In this document: piece by piece, positions 1-7,814 of the stretch
How positions within the stretch are numbered: position 1 is the first letter of the stretch
How the letters are laid out: the number at the start of each line of letters is the position of its first letter
Source of the DNA: an uncultured Bacteroidia bacterium
GTDB taxonomy: Bacteria; Bacteroidota; Bacteroidia; Bacteroidales; F082
Assembly (NCBI GenBank): GCA_902767725.1
Contig: CACXIM010000012.1
Location: 1-64,000 of the forward strand
Direction: 5' to 3'
Length of the DNA stretch: 64,000 bases
The notes under the pieces: generated by a model
What the model was told of the DNA's origin: nothing
The model's database searches: none
What the model saw: only the letters and a program-made list of their open reading frames with translations
Program-made: the position numbers and the translations under genes

Positions 1-699
1 GGGCGTGATGCCTTTGAGCATCAGCGCGACGGCAATCGGGATGGAACCCGTGGCGCACACATACATCGGGATGGAGATGGCCAGCATCACCAGCATGCTG
101 AGGATGGGCGTGTCGGCAAAACGCAGGAAGAAATCGTCGGGCACGAAAACTGTGATCAGTCCCGCGATGACCAAGCCCAACACGAGCCATCGGCCGATGT
201 CCTGGATCATGTCCACGAAGCCATATCGCAAAGCCTCCAGACACTTCTGCCAAAAACTGAGTTTCGGCTTGTCTTCAGCCTGCTTTTGTATGGCTTCGTT
301 AGGCTCGTTGCGCGTGGCCATAGTCACCACGCCACCACCAAACAAAGCCGTGACAAGCGCCGCCACAGGCCGCAAGATGGCGAAGGGAACGCCCAACAGC
401 GAGGCAGTGGCCAAGATGGAATCGACTCCCGTTTGTGGCGTGGCAATCAGGAACGAGGTGGTGGCACCTTTTGAGGCCCCTTCTTTCCTCAGCGACATGG
501 CCGTAGGGATCACGCCGCAAGAGCAAAGCGGAAGCGGCACCCCGAGAAGCGCCGCCCAAATGACGCTGCTGAAGCTGTTTTTGCCCAGATAACGCCGATA
601 CAGGCTGGCAGGCACAAACGAATGCAGCAATCCCGCAAAAGCGAATCCCAGCAGCAGATACGGCGACATCTCATTGACTAAAGCCCAAATTTCACGCAT
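1..699 (-). CDS. Permease, SO_0444-type Cu/Zn efflux family (PF03773-like), 3' end outside window
   Basis: Reading leftwards from an ATG at 699, 233 codons run to the window edge without a stop, so the C-terminus is missing. The protein is very hydrophobic. Near residues 55-65 it has the motif PLPLCSCGVIP (Cys59, Cys61), followed by SLRKEGASKGATTSFLIATP, a signature of the DUF318/ArsP_1 permease family and especially of its SO_0444 branch, which is linked to Cu/Zn efflux. It would sit in the inner membrane and export metal ions or metalloid conjugates. The CxC pair is the likely metal-handling site. A -7 box (TACCTTTG) lies 26 nt upstream, so it has its own promoter and is not cotranscribed with the gene upstream. 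The family assignment is firm; the substrate is inferred. Confidence 0.8.
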   Translation of the reverse strand, partial: MREIWALVNEMSPYLLLGFAFAGLLHSFVPASLYRRYLGKNSFSSVIWAALLGVPLPLCSCGVIPTAMSLRKEGASKGATTSFLIATPQTGVDSILATASLLGVPFAILRPVAALVTALFGGGVVTMATRNEPNEAIQKQAEDKPKLSFWQKCLEALRYGFVDMIQDIGRWLVLGLVIAGLITVFVPDDFFLRFADTPILSMLVMLAISIPMYVCATGSIPIAVALMLKGITP

Positions 700-725
700 G
701 GTTGCAATCCTTCTAAAATTGGATG

Positions 726-733
726 CAAAGGTA
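726..733 (-). promoter_or_regulatory. -7 promoter element of the permease gene
   Basis: On the minus strand this reads TACCTTTG, matching the Bacteroidetes consensus TAnnTTTG, and lies 26 nt before the ATG at 699. Confidence 0.6.
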
Positions 734-742
734 CGAAAATGA

Positions 743-1243
743 TTAATTCAATGCTTCGACAGACTTTTTCATCGCACGCTCGGCCAGTCGCATGGCGAGG
801 ATGGCGATGGGTAGGGTCAATGCCATGACGACAATCAGCATTGGGAGGTTGTCGATGACGGGTTTCATCAGCTCGTCATAACCGGCAGGCATTTCCTCGA
901 CGGCAGCGGCAAGCGAGCCTTCGGTGTCAGTCCACCAATGAAGGGTGTAGGCGAAAAACGAGAAAGCGAAAGGAACGAAGCTCCAGCGGACACCTTTTAT
1001 CGTGTCGTAGCCTTTCATCTTTCTGAGAATCTCGGCCAATGCGGTCAGAACAACCGTTCCAATGATGTAAGCCAGATCCGCTTCGCCCGCTATCAAGAAC
1101 AGGACGAAGATGAATCCGTTCAGGGCTGTTGCCGCCCCGAAGCCACGGATGAGGGTGCAGGTATAGAGGTAGATAAAGGCGGACACGCCAAATAAGCGAT
1201 GGCCATAAGGAAGACTTTTAATACTGTTTTCATAGGATTTCAT
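743..1243 (-). CDS. MptD/Trep_Strep-like ECF transporter S component (putative)
   Basis: 166-residue integral membrane protein with about four hydrophobic segments (near residues 35-52, 58-68, 88-102 and 132-152). The stretch AEILRKMKGYDTIKGVRW, then a predicted turn with HWWTDTEGSLAAAVEEMP, resembles the second half of the TIGR02185 family of substrate-binding (S) components of energy-coupling-factor transporters. Those proteins usually have about 190 residues, so this copy is short at the N-terminus. No ATPase (EcfA) or EcfT gene is adjacent, so it would share an energising module encoded elsewhere. A near-consensus -7 box (TACTTTG, one base short) lies at 1261-1267. Substrate unknown; assignment moderate. 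Confidence 0.5.
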   Translation of the reverse strand: MKSYENSIKSLPYGHRLFGVSAFIYLYTCTLIRGFGAATALNGFIFVLFLIAGEADLAYIIGTVVLTALAEILRKMKGYDTIKGVRWSFVPFAFSFFAYTLHWWTDTEGSLAAAVEEMPAGYDELMKPVIDNLPMLIVVMALTLPIAILAMRLAERAMKKSVEALN

Positions 1244-1642
1244 TTAGATGTTTGACACTGCAAAGTAATGGCCATTTCAAAAAACGTGAAATCCCTATTG
1301 ATGGGTAATGTCAAGGGATCTTATCCCAAGTTTCGATGATTTTTGAAAATAACAGCCGCAAAGGTTGAGAAAACCCTTGCTGCAGTTAAGTATTCAAAGC
1401 TGACTGGGATATTAGTCCATAGCAGCGATTTTGCTTTCGCGGATAATCACATCGGCAATAACCTCTGTCTCATCTGCTGGTTTGATTGTCTTGTTGGCAT
1501 TCAGCTCGTTCCGATGTGCAATGTTGTCAGGGAAAATCCTGTGTGTGGCAAACTGCAAAAATGTTGTTCTTTGAGAACGAAAAAAAATCCGCAACTCCAA
1601 GCCTTCGCCTGAATTGCGGAACATCTTTCATAAACCACTTTT
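1244..1642. other. Intergenic stretch with no supported gene
   Basis: About 400 bases between the ECF component and the toxin gene. The only structure I can defend is the minus-strand terminator at 1580-1620. Open frames here on both strands are short, and the best minus-strand one starts inside that terminator. Confidence 0.6.
1580..1620 (-). terminator. Rho-independent terminator of the toxin-antitoxin operon
   Basis: On the minus strand, TCCGCAA pairs with TTGCGGA across a 19-nt loop and is followed by eight T. It sits just downstream of the toxin stop codon. The loop contains GCGAAGGCTTG, also present in the loop of the terminator at 2796-2831. Confidence 0.8.
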
Positions 1643-1951
1643 TCAGTATGTAATCAACGATGAAGGTAGTATTTTGTCAACAATCACATAATCGCCTTCG
1701 ATGTGGAAAATGGCTGTCAACTTTCGCCTGCAAAGTGGCAATGTCTTTGCTTCACTATGGTAGCTTTTCGGCAATTTCCATGGACATTCGGGTCTCATGG
1801 TTGCCAAATAACTCAAATCCGATAGTTCGTCCAATAAGTTTTGTGTATATCGTTCGGCATGTTCAGGCCGTGAAACGCTGATGATGAAATCAGCAATAGC
1901 TCCAATGTCCAATAGGACGGTTTCGCTCAATATGACTTTCTTTACGGTCAT
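1643..1951 (-). CDS. ParE/RelE-type toxin of a type II toxin-antitoxin pair
   Basis: 102-residue protein. The N-terminal VILSETVLLDIGAIADFI helix, the central segment SRPEHAERYTQNLLDEL and the C-terminal FHIEGDYVIVDKIL strand match the short alpha/beta fold of ParE/RelE toxins, which poison gyrase or cut mRNA at the ribosome. The start codon overlaps the stop of the upstream antitoxin gene (ATGA), the usual antitoxin-first layout, and a strong terminator follows. Gyrase versus ribosome targeting cannot be decided from this sequence. Confidence 0.75.
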   Translation of the reverse strand: MTVKKVILSETVLLDIGAIADFIISVSRPEHAERYTQNLLDELSDLSYLATMRPECPWKLPKSYHSEAKTLPLCRRKLTAIFHIEGDYVIVDKILPSSLITY

Positions 1952-2139
1952 ATTTTGCTTTTGACTGCAGCCATCAATTCTTGTCCGAATTGTTCCAAAG
2001 AAACATAATTCTTCGGCTGGTCCATATTGCGCATATCTCGTTCAATGGATTCCAACCAATAGGAACGCTGTTCAGGTGTGAGGTCGTCTTGATTTTTTAC
2101 AAGGTCAATTTCTTCTATGGTGTCAATCATTGGTTCCAT
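1948..2139 (-). CDS. Antitoxin partner of the ParE/RelE-type toxin
   Basis: Small acidic protein of 63 residues (MEPMIDTIEEIDLVKNQ...). It ends with YVSLEQFGQELMAAVKSKI, like the toxin-wrapping tail of many Bacteroidetes antitoxins. I start it at ATG 2139: a longer frame begins at a TTG (2163), but that TTG lies inside the -7 box TAATTTTG and would not be transcribed. It overlaps the toxin by four bases. No clear ribbon-helix-helix or HTH domain is visible, so autorepression is plausible but unproven. Confidence 0.7.
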   Translation of the reverse strand: MEPMIDTIEEIDLVKNQDDLTPEQRSYWLESIERDMRNMDQPKNYVSLEQFGQELMAAVKSKI

Positions 2140-2160
2140 CACAAGTTCGTTTTTATTGTG

Positions 2161-2168
2161 CAAAATTA
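2161..2168 (-). promoter_or_regulatory. -7 promoter element of the toxin-antitoxin operon
   Basis: Minus strand reads TAATTTTG, followed by a 21-nt leader to the ATG at 2139. Confidence 0.6.
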
Positions 2169-2303
2169 CACAATTTTTTCAAATTTGAGGAAGCTTTTTT
2201 CAGATTTCGTTTAAGAAATAGAAAAGCCGCTTCCTTTAATCATGATGGAGTTTCAAAGGAAACAGAGGTGAAGAGAAAAGTACAATTATTCGCAATAAAC
2301 CAG

Positions 2304-2311
2304 TATCTTTG
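2304..2311 (+). promoter_or_regulatory. -7 promoter element of the GNAT gene
   Basis: TATCTTTG matches TAnnTTTG and lies 15 nt before the ATG at 2327. It overlaps an in-frame TTG at 2309 that would otherwise look like the start codon. Confidence 0.65.
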
Positions 2312-2326
2312 CCGAAAATATCCATC

Positions 2327-2770
2327 ATGCAAAACCTCATCATCAGCCCCATCACTATTGAGCATTTGAGCCAATATGGTGTCATCTACGCTGCGGCGTT
2401 TTCAGGAGAGCCGTGGAACGACAACTGGTCGGTGGAAGATGCCACCATCCATGTCCGCGAGCTGCTTGAATGCCAGCAGCATTATGGTTTGGAATGCGTT
2501 ATAGATGGAGAAGTGGCAGGCTTCATTTTGGGCACTTCCATGCTGTTCCATTATGGCCGCACCTTCGAGTTCAACGACCTCGCCGTTGCGCCCCAATACC
2601 AACGCCAAGGCATTGCCAGCCGTTTATTGGAGCAATGCCTCGCCGAACTCAAGGCGCAGGGCATTGTAGGTTTTCATCTGATTACTGCTCGCGAGGGTGT
2701 CTTGCCCGCTTTCTATGAAAGATTCGGTTTCAAGAAAGAGGAGCGCGTGATGCTGATGGGGAAGGAGTAA
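2327..2770 (+). CDS. GNAT family N-acetyltransferase
   Basis: 147 residues, the size of a single GNAT domain. The core motif QYQRQGIASRLLEQCL is the acetyl-CoA pyrophosphate-binding loop (Q/RxxGxA). It follows FNDLAVAP, the preceding beta-4 strand, and the C-terminus carries FYERFGFKKEERVML, the usual last strand. It transfers an acetyl group from acetyl-CoA to an unidentified amine in the cytoplasm. The start at 2327 is chosen because the upstream TTG lies in the promoter. It is monocistronic, with a terminator at 2796-2831. Confidence 0.85.
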   Translation: MQNLIISPITIEHLSQYGVIYAAAFSGEPWNDNWSVEDATIHVRELLECQQHYGLECVIDGEVAGFILGTSMLFHYGRTFEFNDLAVAPQYQRQGIASRLLEQCLAELKAQGIVGFHLITAREGVLPAFYERFGFKKEERVMLMGKE

Positions 2771-2795
2771 TAATTGTACAGCCTAGATACAAAAC

Positions 2796-2831
2796 AATCC
2801 GCCATTCGAGCGAAGGCTTGAATGGCGGATT
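2796..2831. terminator. Bidirectional hairpin terminator
   Basis: A perfect 12-bp stem (AATCCGCCATTC / GAATGGCGGATT) with a 12-nt loop lies between convergent genes. Its stem and loop are strikingly like the terminator at 1580-1620. Confidence 0.75.
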
Positions 2832-2853
2832 TCTCTAAATAAATCAGCGAAAC

Positions 2854-3930
2854 CTAGTTGTGCACAATCACCAAGCGTTGTGTGTTTCCATTGCTCGTCC
2901 TAATGAAGTAGATGCCTTCTTGGTACTTGGCAGTCGGGATCACTAATTGCGACTCGTCGGTGTAGAAAGTCTCGACTTTCTGCCCGACAACGTTGTAAAG
3001 GCTTACCACGCCAAGGTTCTCGCGTTGGAGGGTAACGCTTTCGTTGGCGGGATTGGGGAACAAAGCCAACGTCGTGCTGTTTTCACTGACGCCGACGGTC
3101 ATCTCGTAAACGATGTCGACCTCAAAGTTGCCCGCCGAGGTGTTGACATACATCTTTCCTTCGAAAGATTCCTTTACGGGCACATCGACATAGACATCGA
3201 TAATGATGCTTTGTCCAGCCGAGACAGTCATGCCTTCGGTGACGTCTTGGCCATCATCCATGCATTGTAACGCAAAGATGGGGTCTGCAGTGAAAGCATT
3301 GATGGTTACGTCTTCGGCAGTCATGTTGGAGATGGTCAGTTGGCCAGGCTCATAGGTCTCACCATCGTTGTAGATGTGCAAGGTTTGCGGGTTGATGGTC
3401 AGCGTGCCTGTGCAGTCGTGAGGTTGCAAGCCGTTCCGTTGCATGGCATTGACCACGTCTTGTGCCGAGAAAGGATAGAGATCCAGCAGTCCTTGGATGG
3501 GGATGCTGCGGTCGGGCATGATGAGGACAAGGGTGGGACAGGCTTGGATGCCATAGAGTTCAAAGACCTCATTGCCACCTCCATCCCTTCCGACAGTAGG
3601 AAACTCAACGCCGTATTCGCTAGCCCATTGTTGGCAGGCCGCATCACTGTCGATGTAAGAAATCTCGATGTAGAACACATCGTGCATGTTGCAACCCATC
3701 TGTGTATATGACCCTGTGATGTAGGGCGAGATTACCTGGCATTGGCCGCAGGTGTAAAAGAAAAAGTCGATGAAGACGGCCTGGCCGCGATCAAGGATTT
3801 CAAAAAGGTTGTAGGTCTGTCCGTGGCAGTCGGTGACAGTGAAGTCGACAGCCTCGGTGAGGTTGGTTTGTTGTGCGTGAAGATCTGCTCCAAAAAGCAG
3901 GAACGCGAGGAGGATGTAGAGTTTTTTCAT
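2854..3930 (-). CDS. T9SS-exported thioredoxin-like protein
   Basis: 358 residues. A signal peptide (MKKLYILLAFLLFGADLHA) is followed by a thioredoxin/TlpA-like domain (about residues 25-165) with active-site motif CGQC (Cys61, Cys64) and the cis-Pro region ACPTLVLI. Residues 170-275 form an Ig-like beta domain. A T9SS sorting domain with FPNPANESVTL runs from about 282 to the end. It should be carried through the outer membrane and act as a surface or secreted thiol-disulfide protein. It lies downstream of the sigma-factor operon but is separated from it by 180 nt of repeat-rich DNA, so cotranscription is uncertain. Confidence 0.8.
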   Translation of the reverse strand: MKKLYILLAFLLFGADLHAQQTNLTEAVDFTVTDCHGQTYNLFEILDRGQAVFIDFFFYTCGQCQVISPYITGSYTQMGCNMHDVFYIEISYIDSDAACQQWASEYGVEFPTVGRDGGGNEVFELYGIQACPTLVLIMPDRSIPIQGLLDLYPFSAQDVVNAMQRNGLQPHDCTGTLTINPQTLHIYNDGETYEPGQLTISNMTAEDVTINAFTADPIFALQCMDDGQDVTEGMTVSAGQSIIIDVYVDVPVKESFEGKMYVNTSAGNFEVDIVYEMTVGVSENSTTLALFPNPANESVTLQRENLGVVSLYNVVGQKVETFYTDESQLVIPTAKYQEGIYFIRTSNGNTQRLVIVHN

Positions 3931-3970
3931 GATATGTGATTTTCAAGGTTAAACTTCATGTGACTTGTTC

Positions 3971-4068
3971 ACTATGACCATTGACTATGACCATGACTAT
4001 TTCCCTCGGAAAGCTGAAGTTTCAGCGCTTGGTTGAGGTGGTCATTGTCATAGTCATAAGTCATGGTC
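3971..4068. repeat. Intergenic inverted array of GACTATG-type heptads
   Basis: The left arm strings together CTATGACCATTGACTATGAC; the right arm, GTCATTGTCATAGTCATAAG and onwards, is largely its reverse complement. The two are separated by about 50 nt. A related array lies at 22977-23090. Confidence 0.6.
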
Positions 4069-4110
4069 TCGCAGTCTCGTTTCAAAAATATAACCGAATT
4101 ATGCCCAGTT

Positions 4111-4983
4111 TTATTGTTTGGAGATGAGTTTCACACTTTCGCCGTTTTCGGTCTTTACGCGCACCGTATAAACACCAGCTTGGTAAGAGCTCATGTCAAG
4201 GGTGGTCATGTTTCCTTCCGCATGGCTGTCGTAAACCACTTGGCCGAGGATGTTCGTTACAGTAACATGATTGATGCCTGGTGCAACGATGTTCACATTG
4301 TTCGTGGTTGGGTTGGGATAGACGGAGACGGATTCGTTGCTTTCGCCAATCCAATCGTAACCATCGACATAAATCCATGCTAACCAGCTATAGGCCACGC
4401 TGCTGACAGAAGCCACGTCCATCCAGCCATAGCCATCGATGCCAAGCCAACGGCTGTTAGGATTGCCCACATCGGCAACGGCTGGAGCGGGGTATTGAAT
4501 GGAACCATCGTGGTAGAAAGTCAACCAAATGTTTTGTGAGCCGTCGATTTCGACAGGAGTGTCGAGTGTAAAGGTGACGACACCGCCAACTGTGCCTGTG
4601 ATTTCGAACTGTTGGGTAGAAACCAAAGTTTCTGGAGCGGCATCTCCACCAACATAAATATTGACGGTGTAGGTGGTGGCAAATTGATCTTCACCTGCAT
4701 CGAAGAAACCAAATTGGGTGAATGAGCAGCCTTTATACTCGTTCATCAATTCTGCGGGGAACATATAGCCCCAATTGAAAGGCATTCCGATGCCGATAAT
4801 TTGAGGCGATGAATAATCACCGACGTATGAGAACCAAGACCCATCGGATGGCAGTCGGTCTTGTGAAATCGTCACATTATTCATTTCAGTGGCTTTCAAT
4901 TGGATGTCGCCACGGTTTTGTGCGCTAACCATTCCCGTCATGGCAAAGGTGCACAGCAGAAAAAAGAATACATTTTTTTTCAT
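4111..4983 (-). CDS. T9SS-exported beta-domain protein
   Basis: 290 residues: signal peptide (to about residue 21), one large beta-sandwich domain (about 25-210) and a T9SS sorting domain starting at SVSVYPNPTTNN. I recognise no named family. However, the central domain (TYTVNIYVGGDAAPETLVS, then IDGSQNIWLTFYHD and NSRWLGIDGYGWMDV) matches the domain inserted into a repeat of the giant surface protein (about residues 2333-2493 there: TVTIYNDGEDAPANPVGS, SKNVWIVFCS, GRWVSLDGTTWNDI). It is the last gene of the sigma-factor operon, 7 nt after the lipoprotein gene, so it is a likely output of that sigma factor. Function probably adhesive or binding; not determined. Confidence 0.75.
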   Translation of the reverse strand: MKKNVFFFLLCTFAMTGMVSAQNRGDIQLKATEMNNVTISQDRLPSDGSWFSYVGDYSSPQIIGIGMPFNWGYMFPAELMNEYKGCSFTQFGFFDAGEDQFATTYTVNIYVGGDAAPETLVSTQQFEITGTVGGVVTFTLDTPVEIDGSQNIWLTFYHDGSIQYPAPAVADVGNPNSRWLGIDGYGWMDVASVSSVAYSWLAWIYVDGYDWIGESNESVSVYPNPTTNNVNIVAPGINHVTVTNILGQVVYDSHAEGNMTTLDMSSYQAGVYTVRVKTENGESVKLISKQ

Positions 4984-4990
4984 AAGAATA

Positions 4991-5806
4991 TTAGTTTGGT
5001 AACGGTTTATTATTAAAGATCATGTCTTCGCTGATATGGGTGATGATGGTGTTGCGTTCCTCTTGGTCGTCATAGAAGAAAAGCCATAAGGCGTGTTCAT
5101 CGTTGTCGGCTGCTGTGACATAACCCATGTGACCGTGGCTTTGGGCATCATCCATGATGCTTTGGTTCAAGTCATTTTGCTGTTGCACATTGGGATAAGG
5201 AGTCGTATTGGGATGAAGTCTTTCATCAATCATCCCGATGACAAGAGATCGTGCAACAGTCTTAAGGTAGTCATCAAATGTGTCATTGGTGACGGCTTGC
5301 TCTATTGGGCCTTGACCGACGATGACGGCGGCATTGGGTAGCAACGAATCGGGAGTTTGGAAGCTGTTCATGACTTCGCGCATCTTATCGGCAACCATGA
5401 GCGTGAATCTCTCGATGTCTTTATCGGGTATTTGGCTGATGTCGGTCAAGGTGTCGAAGATGGCGTCGTCCAAAAAATCGGTCTCGATGCCGACACCTAC
5501 CATGACAGGATTTTCATCGTTTGGGCAATGGAATGCCGCGGAGTCGTATGACATGAAACCGAAATCCCATTTCAAGGTTTCCCAGTCCGTTTCATTGTCA
5601 GCTTTCAGTAATAAGGCATCGATGCATTTTCCATTAACGGTTAAATCGCCTAGAAAGGCCACGGTGAGGTTAGTATTGTCGGCATACTTGCAATAGATTT
5701 CCAATGCCGCTTTCTCGCAGGTTTTCTCGGGAGTTTCCGTCTTTTCCCTGCAAGCCGACAATACGATTGCAAAGAGTAAAACGAGATATGGAACGAGACT
5801 TTTCAT
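4991..5806 (-). CDS. Hypothetical lipoprotein in sigma-factor operon
   Basis: 271 residues with a clear lipobox (VLSAC, Cys19), so it is lipid-anchored and periplasmic or surface-exposed. The mature part is acidic (pieces such as ETDWETLKWDFGFMSYDSAA). I do not recognise a family. It lies 15 nt downstream of the putative anti-sigma gene and 7 nt upstream of the T9SS gene, so the four genes form one operon. It could be a sensor or accessory for the membrane partner, which is inference from position only. Confidence 0.7.
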   Translation of the reverse strand: MKSLVPYLVLLFAIVLSACREKTETPEKTCEKAALEIYCKYADNTNLTVAFLGDLTVNGKCIDALLLKADNETDWETLKWDFGFMSYDSAAFHCPNDENPVMVGVGIETDFLDDAIFDTLTDISQIPDKDIERFTLMVADKMREVMNSFQTPDSLLPNAAVIVGQGPIEQAVTNDTFDDYLKTVARSLVIGMIDERLHPNTTPYPNVQQQNDLNQSIMDDAQSHGHMGYVTAADNDEHALWLFFYDDQEERNTIITHISEDMIFNNKPLPN

Positions 5807-5821
5807 CGTCTTAGGGTTTTG

Positions 5822-6223
5822 TTATTTGATGACTTTGTTGGCCAGGTGCATGATGTCTTGTGCCGAGCAACCGTTGTTACAGATGAAGTGTATGGTTTGA
5901 CTTTCCACAGTCACTTCCTCGGCCACGGGAAGTCCGCTCTCGGGTTGGCTTTGATGGGTCAGACCTATGGCGATCACGCCAATGACAAGGCTGGCTGCTG
6001 CTGCGTAGGGTATCCAACGTTTGTTGCGGTGAATGGGGATGACAATTGCGCTTAAACCGGCAGGGTCTTGTTGTGCCTTTTCTGCCCATTGCAGAAAAGT
6101 CTTGTCGTTAGGTGCCGACTTTTCGGCCTGTTCCTTCCATTGCTGGCGGTATTGCCATTGGGTTTCGAAGTCGCCATGTTGCGTACTTGGGCTCGATGTT
6201 TTTATGTTGTTTTTCATTGTCAT
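5822..6223 (-). CDS. Single-TM protein, putative anti-sigma partner
   Basis: 133 residues: a polar N-terminal cytoplasmic part (1-68), one membrane helix (about 70-90, WIPYAAAASLVIGVIAIGLT) and a 43-residue periplasmic tail with two cysteines (ICNNGCS). Its start overlaps the stop of the sigma-factor gene (ATGA), a layout typical of ECF sigma/anti-sigma pairs. There is no zinc-binding HxxxCxxC motif, so a classic ZAS domain is not visible. The anti-sigma role rests on gene order and topology. Confidence 0.6.
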   Translation of the reverse strand: MTMKNNIKTSSPSTQHGDFETQWQYRQQWKEQAEKSAPNDKTFLQWAEKAQQDPAGLSAIVIPIHRNKRWIPYAAAASLVIGVIAIGLTHQSQPESGLPVAEEVTVESQTIHFICNNGCSAQDIMHLANKVIK

Positions 6224-6756
6224 AGATTGTTTTCTCTTTCGTACATTTTTCTTAGTTTCCGCTTGAGTCGGGCAATGCGCATGGCTACAGCGCCCACCGA
6301 ACTGTTGGTCATTTCGGCAATTTCCTTGTAGGAGAATCCATCGAGGAAGGCACGAATGACAACGCCGCTTTCTTCAGGCAATGCCTCGATAAGTTGCTGT
6401 AGTTGCTGATAGCTTTCGTTGCTCGTTTCGTCGTCCTTTTTGTCAATACTTTCCGTTTCAATGGACTCTGTTTGCGGACTTTTAACATCTTTGCGTCGCA
6501 GCATCAACATGGTGTTGGTGGCAACGCGCCACACCCAGGTCTTTTCCGAGCTTCGTCCCTCAAAACTATTGAAGCTTCGCCAAAGGTTCATGATCACTTC
6601 CTGAACACAATCTTCTGCATTCCAAGCGCTCCCAAGTCTATAGTCGGAACAGATATGCCAAATCATTGTCTTATGCCGTAATACCAAGGCGTTGAATTCG
6701 GCATGTGTGGTTTCGAGGTTGCTTTTGACAGCTCCGTGTGACTCGGAAGTGGCCAT
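6220..6756 (-). CDS. ECF-type RNA polymerase sigma-70 factor
   Basis: 178 residues, the usual ECF length. Region 2 spans about residues 25-95 (CVQEVIMNLWRSFNSFEGRS, then TWVWRVATNTMLMLRRK, the -10-recognition helix). Region 4 spans about 120-170 (LPEESGVVIRAFLDGFSYKEIAEM, then SSVGAVAMRIARLKRKLRK, the HTH). It directs RNA polymerase to a specific promoter set, probably including its own operon. It has its own -7 box at 6789-6796 and is translationally coupled to the single-TM partner. Confidence 0.9.
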   Translation of the reverse strand: MATSESHGAVKSNLETTHAEFNALVLRHKTMIWHICSDYRLGSAWNAEDCVQEVIMNLWRSFNSFEGRSSEKTWVWRVATNTMLMLRRKDVKSPQTESIETESIDKKDDETSNESYQQLQQLIEALPEESGVVIRAFLDGFSYKEIAEMTNSSVGAVAMRIARLKRKLRKMYERENNL

Positions 6757-6788
6757 TCTTTCAGTGTGTCTTTTTGATGATTTAGTTG

Positions 6789-6796
6789 CAAAGGTA
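6789..6796 (-). promoter_or_regulatory. -7 promoter element of the sigma-factor operon
   Basis: Minus strand reads TACCTTTG, 32 nt before the ATG at 6756. Confidence 0.6.
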
Positions 6797-6926
6797 ATGT
6801 GAAAAATAACTCTTCTTTAGGTTTTTTTTTTCATAGTATCTCAACTATTTTTACATTCACTTGTTATGATTTCCAGTATTCAGCACCTAATAATATTGTT
6901 AAACATATTCAATAATCGTTACAAAT

Positions 6927-7736
6927 ATGAAACGTACATTTATCTTTTCAATTCTGACTTTGGCGCTCATGATGATTTGCCAAAATGCATTTGCCTACGA
7001 TTACCATGTTAATGGCATCTATTATCGCAAAGCTACACAACAACTTCCTGGAGGAGGTTGTGGCGAGACTTTCCTGATTGTAGTCAATGACGACTACGAA
7101 AACACCTACTCGGGTGACGTAATCGTTCCCGAACAGGAAACTATCAACGGGGAGACGTACAGGGTTCTCTATATCGGCAGTGAAGCCTTCTATGGTTGCA
7201 TCAACCTTACTAGCGTCACCATGCCCAACACGATTGTAAACATCGGCTTCCATTCGTTTGCCAGATGCCCTCTGTTGGAGTCTATAGACATACCAGTCTC
7301 TATTAAACAGATCAACTCGAATGCCTTCAGCTATTGCGACGAGCTCGATCACATCTTCATTCATAAGAACGAGCCTTTCTTCCTTTGGGACGATGCCTTT
7401 GCCGACATCAACGACCATGTGCACATCGTAGTGCCCTGCAATTGCATCGAAGCCTTCGAAGCTGCAGAGGAATGGCAAGGCATCCAACTGTATGACGATT
7501 GCGGCAATGTAGGTATCGGAGAAAACGAAGCCGTCGCTTTGAATGCTTACCCCAATCCCGCTTCTGAAACCCTCACCATCGAAGCCGAAGGCCCCGTGAC
7601 CATCGTCGATGAAATGGGTCGCATTGTAAGAAACTTGTTCGTTGATAATAAGCAAACCATTGATCTGCAAGGTCTTTCAAGTGGCTTTTACTTCGTGAAA
7701 GCTGGTACTGAAGTGAAAAAGGTCATGGTCAAGTAA
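6927..7736 (+). CDS. BspA-type leucine-rich repeat T9SS protein
   Basis: 269 residues. A signal peptide (to about residue 23) is followed by three LRR_5/BspA repeats around residues 85-160, with the pattern IGSEAFYGCINLTSVTMP and variants (FARCPLLESIDIP, FSYCDELDHIFIH). A T9SS sorting domain from AYPNPASETLTIEAEG runs to the end. BspA-like repeats are known in surface adhesins of oral and gut Bacteroidales. This is a small family member. It is monocistronic and ends at the terminator 7767-7794. No consensus TAnnTTTG box is visible upstream, so another sigma factor may drive it. Confidence 0.8.
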   Translation: MKRTFIFSILTLALMMICQNAFAYDYHVNGIYYRKATQQLPGGGCGETFLIVVNDDYENTYSGDVIVPEQETINGETYRVLYIGSEAFYGCINLTSVTMPNTIVNIGFHSFARCPLLESIDIPVSIKQINSNAFSYCDELDHIFIHKNEPFFLWDDAFADINDHVHIVVPCNCIEAFEAAEEWQGIQLYDDCGNVGIGENEAVALNAYPNPASETLTIEAEGPVTIVDEMGRIVRNLFVDNKQTIDLQGLSSGFYFVKAGTEVKKVMVK

Positions 7737-7766
7737 ACAATATAATTTGTTTCTGATAACAAAAAA

Positions 7767-7794
7767 AACCGAAAGCTGCTTTCGGTTTTTTTTT
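7767..7794 (+). terminator. Rho-independent terminator
   Basis: Stem AACCGAAA/TTTCGGTT with a 5-nt loop and a run of T, 30 nt after the LRR gene stop and facing the convergent DUF362 gene. Confidence 0.85.
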
Positions 7795-7814
7795 GTATCA
7801 CACAGTATAAAGTT

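Noticed and set aside
743..1243. Cotranscription of the ECF component with the permease at 1-699
   Set aside because: A full -7 box for the permease lies between them, so separate transcription is more likely.
1412..1624. A 70-codon minus-strand open frame between the ECF component and the toxin gene
   Set aside because: Its first codons are the stem and T-run of the toxin operon terminator, and I recognise no family.
6908..6922. Possible fourth copy of the 26-bp element before the LRR gene (TTCAATAATCGTTAC)
   Set aside because: Only the two ends match, the spacing between them is too short, and it abuts the start codon with no -7 box downstream.
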